Made by a program: the position numbers and the translations under genes. A DNA stretch of 64,000 nt from Paulinella micropora (taxonomy: Eukaryota > Cercozoa > Imbricatea > Euglyphida > Paulinellidae). The DNA lies in contig WBZZ01000752.1 of NCBI GenBank assembly GCA_019918135.1, forward strand, positions 17,501-81,500, given 5' to 3'. The notes beneath the pieces are model-generated. The model was not told where the DNA came from. It was given only the letters and a program-made list of their open reading frames with translations, and ran no database searches. Numbering within the stretch: position 1 is the first letter of the stretch; every line of letters starts with the position of its first letter. Positions 20,821 through 31,775 of the stretch are shown here, one piece after another.

Positions 20821-22870
20821 AGAAAGTTGACGAACACAGAAATGTTAGGTTCGATCATAATGTACGGGGCTACACGGCACGAATAACCCCACAACCATGG
20901 AACATCGACACAAACATGACACAAGAAGAAAATCACGACTCATCGACTTTTTCCACAAACGAAGATGGACAAATTTCACGGGAAGACCGGCAAATTTGGC
21001 AACAAGCTGACACGAACGAAAAAGACGAAGTGGAGAATCACGAAGATCACTTAGACGGATTCAGTTTGTAGATTCTAAGCATCTCCCTGCCCCGAAACCC
21101 AAAGCACCGAGAGACATTGACGGTAATGTGGACGCTAGAAACATAGTGACTAGTACTGTGACTGGCAGACGTGTGAGACGACAAACGCCAAACACATCAA
21201 CCCATACCTACAGACTTGCAGTAGCTGAGGACGACGATATACAGTTCGCATCTCAATCTGACACGAGTGATGGATTTCGTTACGAAGATGTGTGCCTGTT
21301 CATGAGAGTGCTAAGAAAGCCTGAAAAGCAGCTTAGACTAATGCCACAGGTAGTAGAAGCAAGAAAGAAAGAAATACAGGGGCTTTACGACGCCAAGTGC
21401 CTCGAGTGGGCTACATGGCAAGATGCCGACAGAGATAAAGTAAAACCAATAAGGACAGGTTTCGTGGAAGCCATTAAGGAAGATGAGGCCACAGGAGAAC
21501 AAAAATAAAAATCTAGATTAGTGATTTATGGAAATGAAATGATGCCATACCAACATTTTAGCCCATACGATACATCTTCACCAGTGGCACAACACATCTT
21601 TCTTTTGACACTTTGTTCTTTGCTCGTTGCACTTGACGCATTTATCAAGCATGTAGATTTCAGCCAGGCCTATTCTCATGCCAGTATGCAGGAGATTGTT
21701 ATGCGATACCGCCTGATGATTGTAAGATGCAAGATAGGCCGAGTATGATATGGAAGGTAAAGAAAGCGCTTTATGGATCACCACAGGCAGGAAGGCGCTG
21801 GTATGACCATATTGCTAGTTCTTAAGAAGCTTAGGATATTTGCAATTGACTGTCGATGCGTGTGTTTTCTTTATGAAGTGGGATGACAGCGCGTTCCCGC
21901 CGACTATGGCCTACGATGAAAGGTCACTTCCATTGATAGTGTTGCTACGTACGGACGACATGCTTGTATTTTGCCTGAAGGAGATGCAACATGAGGAGTT
22001 AGTTCGACGATTGGCTGGGGCGAAGTTTCGCTTTACCAACAAAGGCGACGTGGAGGTATTCTGTGGAATGCATTCAAGCGTTTCGAGAATGGCTTGCTTA
22101 TACATCAACAGGCCTGTATTGACGGATTGTTACAGGATCGGGGATTTGACAACGCAAAGCCATCCACGACGCCATGTACCGACCAGGATCCACAGCCAGC
22201 TGATCCGGGAGCTTCGTTGCGTCAGTGGCCGCTGCGAAAGTTAGCAGGTGAGCTAATATGGCCAATGTCTCAAACACAGCCACAGTTAGCTTATGCAGTC
22301 AACAAATTATGCATATATATGCATAGGGAACCCGACGTTGCTTACGGCATGGTAAGTCGTATATACCGTTCGCTTAGAGATCAGCGAGGATTATTTTTCC
22401 CGTCACGGGTTGATTGGCGGACCATTGACTTGCATACATACGCGGACGCGGATTTGGGTAAGTGTAAGTTTACCCATCGATCGAGGTCCGGAGAGTTACA
22501 GATGATCACTGGCCCAGTATTTTGGTCATCGCGAAGACAATCTACGGTGGCGATGTCAACACAGGAGTCGGAAACGATCGCTATGTCGGCCGCAGCCCGC
22601 AACACGATAGCGATTCAACATTTTTGTGAGGAGATCGGTATACCCTTACCGCTTCCCTCGGCAGTGTTCGGTGACAATCAAGGTTCGATATTAACAACGA
22701 CGAACGGGTTCGGAAGCCAACGATCGAGACATCTAGCTTTGAAACACCACTACATAGTAGAACTCGAGTGGACGCATTACGAGTCGAAAAATTGGATCTG
22801 CTGACAATCTGGCAGACGTATTTACTAAAGCATTGTCAGCCCCGCACTACTTGCGATTGGTGGATCAATT
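20821..22870 (+). pseudogene. pol: Copia-2 reverse transcriptase and RNase H
   Basis: After an acidic linker (to 21070), the RT starts with EIQGLYDAKCLEWATWQDAD and GFVEAIKEDEATGE, continues FIKHVDFSQAYSHASM and KKALYGSPQAGRRWYDH, and reaches LLRTDDMLVF. Here R-T-D-D occupies the Y-V-D-D site, as K-T-D-D does in Copia-3. RNase H follows: HTYADADLGKCKFTHRSRSG, WSSRRQSTVAMSTQESE and FGDNQGSI. Frameshifts lie near 21510, 21750, 21820 and 22110. The C-terminus reads out of frame near 22800 (LADVFTKALSA in another frame). Confidence 0.75.
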
Positions 22871-23216
22871 TACAGTGAGGCTGCGAGATTTCGACATTAA
22901 CAGTAAAATTGCTTCTAAATAAAGTCTAGTAATTTGCGACTAGACTTCGGACGTACGTTTTATTTCATCATCGATGAATTTCGACTGCGCGGAGTGACAT
23001 ATGAACTGAGCACAGCTTGGTATAGATGTAGATTGAGAACGATAATCAGGACACGTGAATCCCACCAAGGAATTGGAGACAGATGAGAGTTTGATGAAAG
23101 CTAGGGAATTCTCTCTTCTGCTAGTCTGCGAGTGCTCTATGTGGAAGGATAGGGTAGATCTGTGATATACTGAGGTAAGCCGCCCATTGAGGCGGGGCAA
23201 TCGATTTCGGGGGGAG

Positions 23217-23655
23217 TGTAGGACTCAATATTACGATATTACATCCTATCTCTTAACCGTTAGGTGAACTCGATTGCGGAATTACAATTTACCGGAAATT
23301 ACCCCATTTTTACCGTTAGTTTATTCCGGACCGGCCGGTAGATTAATACAGTTGAGATTTACCTATTTCCCTTTTAGTGCCATTATTTACGGTAGATAGA
23401 ACTATATTTATTGGTTTGATAAACGGACAGCTGAAGTGATTTTGCAGTCAGACAGGAATGACAGAACGCAGTCATTCATAGACTGAATACAGTCACTTAC
23501 TAGAATTCTAGAAATTCCTTTCACGTGGTAAATCACATGGTTTAGAGCATGTGATCGAGATAGTTTAGACCATCAGTTCGTTCTCATTAAAACTTGTTTT
23601 AACATTTATTCGAAGCGTAATCCGGAGAGGATTATTAATAGCATTCCGGAGGAGA
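23217..23655 (+). repeat. Putative Copia-2 3' LTR
   Basis: It starts TGTAGGACTCAATATTACG right after the purine tract. Its layout parallels the Copia-3 LTR: a TTAACCGTTAG-type segment, a TTTATT...ATTCGAAG region near the end and AGGAGAAT afterwards. The 3' boundary is uncertain because no second copy is visible. Confidence 0.5.
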
Positions 23656-23661
23656 ATGGCT

Positions 23662-25093
23662 ACAACAGAAATGCCAAAAAGTGAGTAAAGTTTGTGTTCG
23701 TAATTTTTTGATAGGGAACAGGTTCTACTCCTCCAAGGTCACAGTGGCAGTGCAAGTATTGGCCGCAAGGGAGTGTGTTTGTGAAGTTGGCAGTGTAGGT
23801 TGGAGGCAGGAAGGTGCGGGTTGGGCGAGGTATGTTGGGAACTAGTGTTTTTCTACCTGTACCGGAGAGGCCACCTCGACCTAAGGCGGTGCTATGTGAG
23901 GGAGGGGCGGAGTTGGTGAGGGGAGTGTGTTTGTGAGGTTGGCAGTGTAGGCAGGAAGGTGCGGGTTGGGCTCCTGAAACTTTCATTTCCAGGATTCACA
24001 CCTGCATGCATGCATACATATATACGCACCATATCCACACAAGAAATAAGGAGTATATGTCTTCCTAAATATGTTTCCAGCAATCAGTATAGCATCAACA
24101 CACTACCCTACAGGTTCTTATAAGCGAAACTCCTGAAACTTTCGTTTCCAGGATTCACACCTGCATGCATGCATACATATATACGCACCAAATCCACACA
24201 AGAAATAAGGAGTATATGTCTTCCAAAATATGTTTCCAGCAATCAGTATAGCATCAACACACTACCCTACAGGTTCTTATAAGCGAAACTCCTGAAACTT
24301 TCATTTCCAGGATCATCTCACACCTGCATGCATGCATACATATATACGCACCAAATCCACACAAGAAATAAGGAGTATATGTCTTCCTAAATATGTTTCC
24401 AGCAATCAGTATAGCATCAACACACTACCCTACAGGTTTTTATAAGCGAAACTCCTGAAACTTTCATTTCCAGGATCATCTCACACCTGCATGCATGCAT
24501 ACATATATACGCACCATATTCACACAAGAAATAAGGAGTATATGTCTTCCTAAATATGTTTCCAGCAATCAGTATAGCATCAACACACTACCCTACAGGG
24601 GGTACGTTGGAAACCAGTGTTTTTCTACCTGTACCTGAGAGGCTACCTCGACCTAAGGCGGGGCGGCGCGAGGGAGAGGCAGCGTTGGCGAGGAGAGTGT
24701 GTTTGTGAAGCGGGCAGTGTAGGTTGGAGGCTGGAAGGTGGAGCTTGGGCTGGGGTACGTTGGAAACCAGTGTTTTTCTACCTGTACCTGAGATGCTACC
24801 TCGACCTAAGGTGGGGCTTGGCGAGGAGAGTGTGTTAGTGAAGCGGGCAGTGAAGGGCGGAGGCTGGAAGGTGGAGGTTGGGCTGCGATATGTTGAACAA
24901 CAGTGTTTTCTACCTGTACCTGAGAGGCCACCTCGACCTAAGGCTGGATAAATGTGCAGTAATTTCGTTAGGCTCGTTTTGGAACAGGGAAATGCCAAAA
25001 GTACGAAAAGTTGGCGTTGGTAATTTTTCTACTGCGAACAGGCCCTACTCCACCCAGGTCACGGTGACAGTGCAAGTGTTGGCCGCAAGGGAT
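23662..25093. repeat. Minisatellite with ~150-bp units, flanked by a duplicated 110-bp block
   Basis: A unit containing TTTTTCTACCTGTACC, GAGAGGCCACCTCGACCTAAGG and GGCAGTGTAGGTTGGAGGC recurs at about 23835, 24610, 24765 and 24900. Outer flanks also match: AATGCCAAAAAGTGAG...GGCCGCAAGGGA (23680-23770) resembles 24990-25093. On the minus strand the units give an in-frame repeated peptide (LGRG.LSGTGRKTLV), which is a by-product of the period. The 159-bp satellite lies inside. Confidence 0.8.
23971..24599 (+). repeat. Tandem satellite, four ~159-bp units
   Basis: CTCCTGAAACTTTCATTTCC starts at 23971, 24130, 24289 and 24452. Units carry CTGCATGCATGCATACATATATACGCACC and end CACTACCCTACAGG. Units 3 and 4 have an extra CATCT after the first 25 bases. 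Spacing is 159, 159 and 163. Confidence 0.95.
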
Positions 25094-25524
25094 TATCAAT
25101 GGTAAGTAATTACGTTAGGCTTTTGTCCTGAACGAGGAAATGCCGAAATTGTTGATGGTTCCTGTTGTAGCGTAGCTTGTGGAAGTTGGTGTTCGGACGT
25201 AATAAGCATGACATTGGTTTTGGAAGTTGCACAGGGGAGCTAAAAGGCAGGGCAGGAGGTACGTGTTATGTTGTAGGTGGAAAAATTGACAAGACAGTTA
25301 AAGTCAACATGCGGTGGGCACCCCGAGAAAAAATTTTCAATTTTTTTTTTTTTTTTGCATTTCTCCATGGATGACCCCAAGCTGAAACTGCCCCTAAAAG
25401 GATTTGTTTCGAAAGCGCTGATTGGCTTCAAAAACTGCAAAAAAGTGTGCGGGTCCAACTCGGGATTGTTCTTCTTAGGTCGAGGTGGTCCAATTCGGGA
25501 CATGGGTCCAATGCGGGACAGTAC
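25094..25524. other. No gene; contains poly-T run
   Basis: A T-tract at about 25340-25356 and no coding signal that extends into the gypsy homology, which begins near 25525. Confidence 0.5.
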
Positions 25525-25528
25525 ACTG

Positions 25529-26883
25529 TCCTGGACCGACAATTGGGAATCCCAAGTGTGCACTGTCACAGTTCCGACATGCCATTGGGACAAAAAGTCT
25601 ATTGATGACTTAATCGAGAAGCGAAAGGAGGAGATTATATGTGTCGCACAAAGAAGCCCGTCGTTGGCGAGATTTGCGGAAGGAGTAGGAGCAGATGTCC
25701 ACATTACTAATGGATACTGTTTCCATGCGAAAGTAGGAGAAGAAAAAAGGGAGGCGTTTGTACCAAGGAGAACGGGGCGAATCCCGGATACTCCACCAGA
25801 AACTATTAAAAGTTTTATTACTGATTTCTGGGGTGACGAGCCGACGTGGCCGCGTTCACTAACTGAAGTGAAGAAATGCTTACGGACTTTATTTGAAAAT
25901 AATAAGCCGTATGTTATTATCCTGCCGTATAATAAGAAGGCGATATGGGCGCAGGAAAAAAGGGACCGGCTTATTGATAATCCTATACCGGTACCCTCTC
26001 GCAAGCAACAGCTAGTGGTCTTGTCGTTTGGGAACTCGTGAGCAGAGCAGTGCATACAAGCGGAAGCTCAGAGACCTCGACAAGTTGAAATTGATACCGC
26101 AAGCATTCACATGCTTTGATGGTTTCTACACCCGTAAGGCTCCTTTGCAATACGCGAGACTTATTGACATGCTGGTGGAGCTCGTCAAAGATGATGAGCC
26201 GGACACGGTCGCGTATGAAAAGACGGGCCTAGATGATGTCTCGGAAGAAGACTTAGGCTTGGAGGAGGACAGAGAACCCCTCAAGCAGACTAAGAAGATG
26301 TCTGATGAAGATTTCCAAGAGGCGGCGCGGAAAATCTTAGAAGAAGGAGTAGGCACGGAGAGAGAGAAGGAGCTTTTAAAAGCCAAATTGGAGGCGAACA
26401 AAGAAATTTTTGACCCTCCATATGCAGGTGGTGTCAAGCCTGAGGACTTCACAGCGGTTATTTACAAAATACCGGGTGCGGAGCCGGCACCGGCACCACG
26501 AAGGGCGAATTTGAGTATACATGAGGCGAAGATAGCGGAGGAGCTAGCAAGACAGCTGCTCAATGAGGACTTTATTGAGAGATCAACATCCTCAATAGTC
26601 TCACAACCGAGAATAGTGCCGAAGCCAGGAGGAGAACGGCGCCTGACAGTTAATTATGCTCGTGTTAACAAGGTGATGGAGGAAGAGAGAAATCCTCTCC
26701 CGACATTAGAAGAAGGAAGGAGAGTACTGCGGAATGCGAAATTCTATTCGGTCATTGACCTTAAGAACTGCTTCTGGCAGATACCACTGCAAGAAAAGTC
26801 CAGATGGCTGACGGCGTTTGTGGTGGGTATGGAGATATACCAATCGAAAGTGCTTCCGATGGGCCTCAAGCAAGCCCCAGGAT
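25529..26883 (+). pseudogene. pol: Gypsy-A pol: linker and first half of reverse transcriptase
   Basis: From about 25580 the frame reads WDKKSIDDLIEKRKEEIICV and a 250-residue linker nearly matching Gypsy-B. It shifts by one base near 26030 (LVVLSFGNS against GTREQSSAYKRKL) and proceeds to RT: IVPKPGGERRLTVNYARVN, FYSVIDLKNCFWQIPL (first catalytic Asp), then VLPMGLKQAPG, where the Copia-3 insertion cuts it. No other stop occurs. The RT signatures are typical of Ty3/gypsy. Confidence 0.85.
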
Positions 26884-27321
26884 GTTAGCATACTATACAG
26901 TATATTATTACTATTGTTGATTCCTCTCAATGGAACTGAAATATCACAACTAACCGTTAGATTTAGTAACAGTGCCACCAGTAACCGGAATTATAAACTA
27001 ACAATATATTACCAATTTACTCTGACTAATTCCGGAATTATCGGCACTACAGATAATAATAACAAAGGTTCCAGAGCATTCCAGAACAGAGTTACGGTTA
27101 GTGATATATTCACTCTAATATTACGGTTATAGAAATATGTTTATCAGTCATGACTAAACACATTTCTATTTCTAGAATGCCACGTCATCATACCTCTACC
27201 TTTGTTACTGTTATTCTTAATAATAATTCTCATTAAAGTATCTTTATTGATCATTCGAAGTACTCAGAAGGAGTAAGGTTTACTGACCGGTTTATTATAC
27301 AATCCATCGATGTTACAGGCG
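26884..27321 (+). repeat. Copia-3 5' LTR
   Basis: 438 bp, beginning GTTAGCATACTATACAG and ending GATGTTACAGGCG; copy at 34458-34895. TG/CA ends fit less well than the AGGAT-based limits, so boundaries may shift by a few bases. Confidence 0.88.
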
Positions 27322-27334
27322 GGGATCAGTGGTT

Positions 27335-28490
27335 ATGAGCTGTCGCGGATCTCTCTTAAGGTACCGCAGCTACCTGCTCCCTCTTCTGATGCTGCGCAGG
27401 ACGCGCAGTCATTTGACAATTTTCGTTGGTCGACTCTTCAATTCTTGGTTGGACTAGATCCCAAGGTACTGCTGTGTGCAAGGGACGACAGCTCCGCTCT
27501 CACGGGCAGAGATGAAAGTCCTGTTACGTCCGCCCCGGTTGGCTGGATCGGCTGGGAGTTCTTTGTCATCGTCTTCATCGTCGTCGTCAACTAGAACGAC
27601 GACCACGACTGCGAGTGCGGTCGATGACCCGCATGCTGCTCAACGGGTTGCTGTGGCTGCCTTAGGAGCGGACCCATCATGGGCGGATCTGATGGATTGT
27701 TTACCCGACTCAGTACAAATACAACTGGAGACCAAGTTCCGAGCTATATTGGCGGAGGCAACTCAGCGTAATTCAGAGGCAACGCTTGCTATACGACGTG
27801 CTGGCAACGAATGTCATGCTATGTGGAGCGCTCTGTGCACTAGGTATGCACACCTTGGGGCCATCTCTGCTGCTGGGTTAATCCACCAACACAACCGTGA
27901 TCGGCTCACGCCGAAAGAGAAGCCTCAAGTATGGTTGAATCGGTACACGTACAGGTACGCATTGATGGCGGAGCGCAAGCAGGTATTATCGGACGAATAT
28001 AAATGCATCAATTTGATTGAAAAGTTAGAGGCTGCTACTCATTTGCCGTTTCGGGATTTCGGTCGCACGTGCTACTTCAGTAAGCCAGACGTCTCCAAGT
28101 CCACCTTCGATCAATTAGTTGCCATGGCTCATGAGCAGTTCTTGGCTGTCGAAATGGTTACGGAGAATAAGCGGTCGAATAGTATGCCTAATGCGACCTC
28201 GGGGGACTCTACACTAATGTATGCTCTAGGGGGGGGAGTTCAAGGGCAAGTGTTTCAACTGCGGCAAACGTCATCGGGTCAGTAACTGTCGGCTGCGCTG
28301 CAGGAGGGCCGAATGTGCCAACAAACCCGAACACCTTGGAGCAGAATGCACTGTTAGAGGTTCATCTCGTCGCGATGGCAAAGGAAATGGTCGACGACAG
28401 GGTCAAGACAATTCTTCGTCTACGGGCGGAGGAAAGAACAAGTCTGGCAAGAATGGCAACAACAATTCTCGAGGTAAGGGCAACCGTCAT
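27335..28490 (+). pseudogene. gag: Copia-3 gag with CCHC zinc knuckle
   Basis: The start region overlaps the primer site (GGTTATGAGC). Frame changes occur near 27500-27560. The main frame (to 28285) is helical and gag-like: ADLMDCLPDSVQIQLE, ECHAMWSALCTRYAHL, KCINLIEKLEAAT, FDQLVAMAHEQFLAV. At a run of seven G (about 28230) the frame shifts to KGKCFNCGKRHRVSNCRLRC, a C-x2-C-x3-H-x4-C zinc knuckle, followed by an Arg/Gly/Ser-rich tail ending KGNRHLSGSS at a stop (28506-28508). The MWSALC...L segment resembles UBN2-type copia gag. Confidence 0.75.
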
Positions 28491-28508
28491 TTGAGTGGTT
28501 CTAGCTAA

Positions 28509-29484
28509 TCTTGCTGCCGAGGACAACACCCCGGAGCCACTGGACGACGCCTGGGCCAACATAGCCGTCGAGGAGGTTGCTGACTACATGGACGGCAGCC
28601 ATGGTGGTCCTGAGTCATCAGACGACGGTAAATCGACACGAATGTCGGCGGTCGGGGGATTTGATGGCTTCGATCATAAACATGGACCCCTTCATGGGGT
28701 CAGCACGTCTGGCCTCCGGTGGCGTGAGATCCTTCAACGCGATTTTGGCGTGTTGATTAGCGATGAAGAGCAGAAAGCTATCTACAAGCGGCGAAGAGCA
28801 GAAGGCTCTATCTACCGGCGACCGGGAGCATAAGGCTCCAACTACTGACGACGAACAGGACAACAGCTCTATGCCAGAACTTGCTGCACCAATCATGATT
28901 GTTTGTCAGACGGCGATGATCCGGATAAGCCGGAGCTTGGTGACTCCGGCGATGGCAATGACGATGATGACGACGAACAGATTCCGTCTGCATTTTCAGG
29001 GGAGAGCTCGTCTGCTCGCACGAACGAGAATGATGCTGTTGCATGCATTGCGTTTAGTCCCAGGACGCTCACTGACGTCGATGAACTGCTCGGCGAGGCC
29101 TTGGCTGGTCCGGAAGAGAGAAGCGACGTGAAGGACGGCGCTACTTCGTCTTCGTCTTCGACTGCGCCACCTACAAACACAGCGACGACAAGTGCGAATT
29201 CGTCTACTCGCGGCATCGATGGTGCGGTAAACCCACATCAAGATTTTGTAACGTTTCCGACGTCTAGGCCATTGAGCATCCCGTGGGAGTCTCTAACCGA
29301 CGAACAAAGGTCGATGAGAATGACTTTCAAACAAAGTTGAACATGTGGGTGTTTATGCAAAAGCTGCAACGAAAAACCACCACAAGGTTTTCCTGTCCCG
29401 CCACGACATTGGCCCGCGGAGTGGTGCGTCGGTGCGTCTGGCAGCTACACTGTCCCTCGTCAAGACCCGTGGTACCCGAATGGT
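28509..29484 (+). pseudogene. Copia-3 acidic linker before MYND domain
   Basis: Frames 28495-28833 and 28903-29340 are Asp/Glu/Ser-rich (DDPDKPELGDSGDGNDDDDD) and end in SIPWESLTDEQ, then VDENDFQTKLNMWVFMQKLQ in the next frame. The latter block matches Copia-2 at 11690-11770. Frameshifts lie near 28830 and 29310. No enzymatic domain. Confidence 0.55.
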
Positions 29485-30684
29485 GTGCTGCAGATGAATG
29501 TTCCGAAAATGCTCTGGCTCAACAACTACAATGCAGAACAAGTCGCCACTGAGGGTAAAGAGCCAGCATTGCTTGTGCCTTATGTGGTTGGCACACTTAG
29601 ACCGACTAAGAGGCTCAACGTGGATGTGCCTGCGGATTTGTACACGAATGTGTTGCTCAACACATCTAACTCCCATCCTATGTTTCCAGGCGCACCGAAC
29701 TACTGGGCTATGGATGTACATTTTTGTTTTCGTCATGCCTCCATTATGGAAATGGAGTATTGGTCACTTCGGTTGGGGTTCAACATAATCCCGTACAATT
29801 GGCAAACTACTGTCTGCCTGTGTAGATTTTGTGATCGACATCATACGAATCCGATGATCCCTGCATCGCGACCGCACGCCAACCCGAGCCCACCGAAGCA
29901 CTGCGAGTACTGCGACTCAATCGAGAACGTGCTCAACAATCATCGTCTGTGTGCTGGTTGTCAGTGGGTGTTCTACTGTACGCGCACATGCAGAAAGAAG
30001 GATAAGTTCGCGCACGAGCATTTTTGCTCTTACGCCGCTGATTCTGCCAATGCAAAGCTACGTCATCTGCAATCGCAGACGAAGCTACCAGCTTGTGGTA
30101 TAGGCTCGACGAATGTGGACTACGCATGGTTCGCATATCAACGCATGACGCGCTACCAGATCCGGCAACGTACCCCGGCGGAAACGATTCCGCAACTGCC
30201 ACCTACCTATACCCAGTCTACGCTTCAACCGATATGGCGGCGGATTTATGGATTCCCTACTTATAGGTTGACCGCACCCAGGCGTGTCATCGACTCGTCG
30301 ACACAGAGTGACGAACCGGAGGGCAAGGTGTTTGATCCATCATTGCAAACACGTGCGTTCTCAGCTACGCTGATTGATAGTACTGTTGCTACAAATGCGA
30401 ATGAAAGCGGAGTCGCATTGCTGGTCAACGACGGCAACACACGTAGTGCTATCTTTGATACTGGCTGCAATCGCATTATTGCCCATCCCTCTCACCCGCT
30501 TTACAACCAACATGGCAGTGCTGCGCAGCTATCCGGCATTTCGACACAAAAGGTCAAGGTCAATACGAAAGCAGATGCGGACTTCACCTTCACGACAGGA
30601 ACGAATGGGCCGACTACTGTCACTTTCGCAAGGTGTTTGTCGTCCCTGACGCACCATACAATATTATTTCGCCTGGCATATTAG
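29485..30684 (+). CDS. Copia-3 MYND-domain and protease segment
   Basis: This is a 399-codon open segment. Residues about 70-115 contain NYWAMDVHFCFRHASIMEME and WSLRLGFNIIPYNWQ. Residues about 150-190 form a MYND finger: CEYC, twelve residues, CAGC, five residues, CTRTC, seven residues, HEHFC. All eight zinc ligands are present (C-x2-C-x12-C-x2-C-x5-C-x3-C-x7-H-x3-C). Residues about 330-345 carry AIFDTGCNRIIAHPSH, a retroviral-type aspartic protease site with intact D-T-G. The frame ends when the protease runs into another frame near 30650. MYND fingers usually bind proline-rich peptides; their role in a retrotransposon is unknown. This is the best-preserved of the three copies here. Confidence 0.8.
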   Translation: MLQMNVPKMLWLNNYNAEQVATEGKEPALLVPYVVGTLRPTKRLNVDVPADLYTNVLLNTSNSHPMFPGAPNYWAMDVHFCFRHASIMEMEYWSLRLGFNIIPYNWQTTVCLCRFCDRHHTNPMIPASRPHANPSPPKHCEYCDSIENVLNNHRLCAGCQWVFYCTRTCRKKDKFAHEHFCSYAADSANAKLRHLQSQTKLPACGIGSTNVDYAWFAYQRMTRYQIRQRTPAETIPQLPPTYTQSTLQPIWRRIYGFPTYRLTAPRRVIDSSTQSDEPEGKVFDPSLQTRAFSATLIDSTVATNANESGVALLVNDGNTRSAIFDTGCNRIIAHPSHPLYNQHGSAAQLSGISTQKVKVNTKADADFTFTTGTNGPTTVTFARCLSSLTHHTILFRLAY

Positions 30685-31600
30685 ATTATGATTTCAAGCT
30701 ATCGACCTTGTTCCAGAACAATCAAGCCGTCGTGCTGCGTCATCCTATAGTCATCGACGAGCAAATGGTACTTTGCCGTTCGCGAATGATGCCAAACAAG
30801 CTGTACAGGTTGGATACCGAAAAGGACGCGCCGCTGGACGTGAACAAGAGGTTTGACCTCAAGTACACGCTCATTCGTCCGCAGAAGCAGTATTTTTGGT
30901 CAACCCGCGCGCATCTAAATCACCAGTCCCTGCGTTACTGTTTCACAGAAAGTGTGCGCATGGAAGTGTAGATGTGATGGACCAATTGGCAAAGAAGATG
31001 GATAGGACTATCACTGGTGTTAATTGGCGTCAGATGCTACCTAACGAGTGTGGCCCCTGTCTACGTGCGAAGGCTACCAGGCTGCCCTACTACAAGATAC
31101 ACAAGCAATTGGACTACGAATTTCAACTTGGCGAATCATTGCATGTCGACTTTAGGGGCTCATGGCCAGTCAAGTCCCTGCAAGGCAATCTGTATCAACT
31201 AGGCGTCTCTGAAACGAAGGCATCATTTGGATTCATTACATTTGAACCATCTAGGGAGTCAAACAACTATCAGCCCAAGCTGGAGAAGGCTGTGGCGTTC
31301 TTCGAGACACAAACCGGCAACAAGGTCAAGCAAATAAGGACAGATGGTGAGTTCGTGGCCCGTGCTATGACTATGTTTTGTGAGACGAAATGGAATCCTC
31401 AAGCCTTCTCCGCGTGATGAACCTACTGCAAACGCAAAAGCTGAACGTCAATGGCGTACCAACGGTGGGAGAGCTACAGCATTGCATCTGGATGCCAACC
31501 TACCTGAAGCGTTTTGGGAGGAAATGTGCAGAGCTGAATGGGCTACAAGGATGGTAATGCCAATGATCGACGGACCCTACAAAGGAAGAAGTCCTTAGGA
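30633..31600 (+). pseudogene. pol: Copia-3 integrase
   Basis: It carries the GAG-pre-integrase motif RMMPNKLYRLDT, then FHRKCAHGSVDVMDQLAKK and CGPCLRAKATRLP (C-x2-C). The core carries SLHVDFRGSWPVKSL (first Asp), KQIRTDGEFVARAM (second Asp) and, after a frameshift near 31405, NAKAERQWRTNGGRATALH (Glu). The catalytic residues can all be placed; the frame breaks near 30960 and 31410. Confidence 0.8.
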
Positions 31601-31775
31601 GGTTACACTACGTCGTTCGTTTTCTTTGGATTTTCTGAAGCCTATTGGCTGCCTTGCATTCGTGAGGGTTCATGAGACCAAGAAAGGACGACCTATGGCT
31701 ATCCCTGGAACACTTACTGGGTGTAACATTTTTCGTCGTTTATATAGAGTGTAATTACCTGAGACCAGGAAGATC

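Larger units (their letters stand above)
10626..23655 (+). mobile_element. Copia-2, decayed Ty1/copia element interrupted by Copia-1
   Basis: Plus-strand fragments in the order gag-like, MYND domain, protease, integrase, reverse transcriptase and RNase H define a copia-type element. Many frameshifts and stops break it. Copia-1 (12021-18622) is inserted into it. When Copia-1 and one AGCAG copy are removed, the frame ending PVWQQS joins RPATRVSVTFPLNI and, after one TAA, continues into the MYND-domain frame. This parallels the uninterrupted Copia-3. A purine tract (TTTCGGGGGGAG, about 23204-23216) precedes a TGTAGGACTC start of a putative 3' LTR. No 5' LTR was found. Confidence 0.8.

Noticed and set aside
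23971..24599. CRISPR-like regular repeat
   Set aside because: Units are 159 bp and directly adjacent with no unique spacers; eukaryotic satellite.
25240..26055. 271-codon minus-strand ORF
   Set aside because: It is the shadow of the Gypsy-A pol frame on the plus strand, which has clear homology to Gypsy-B.
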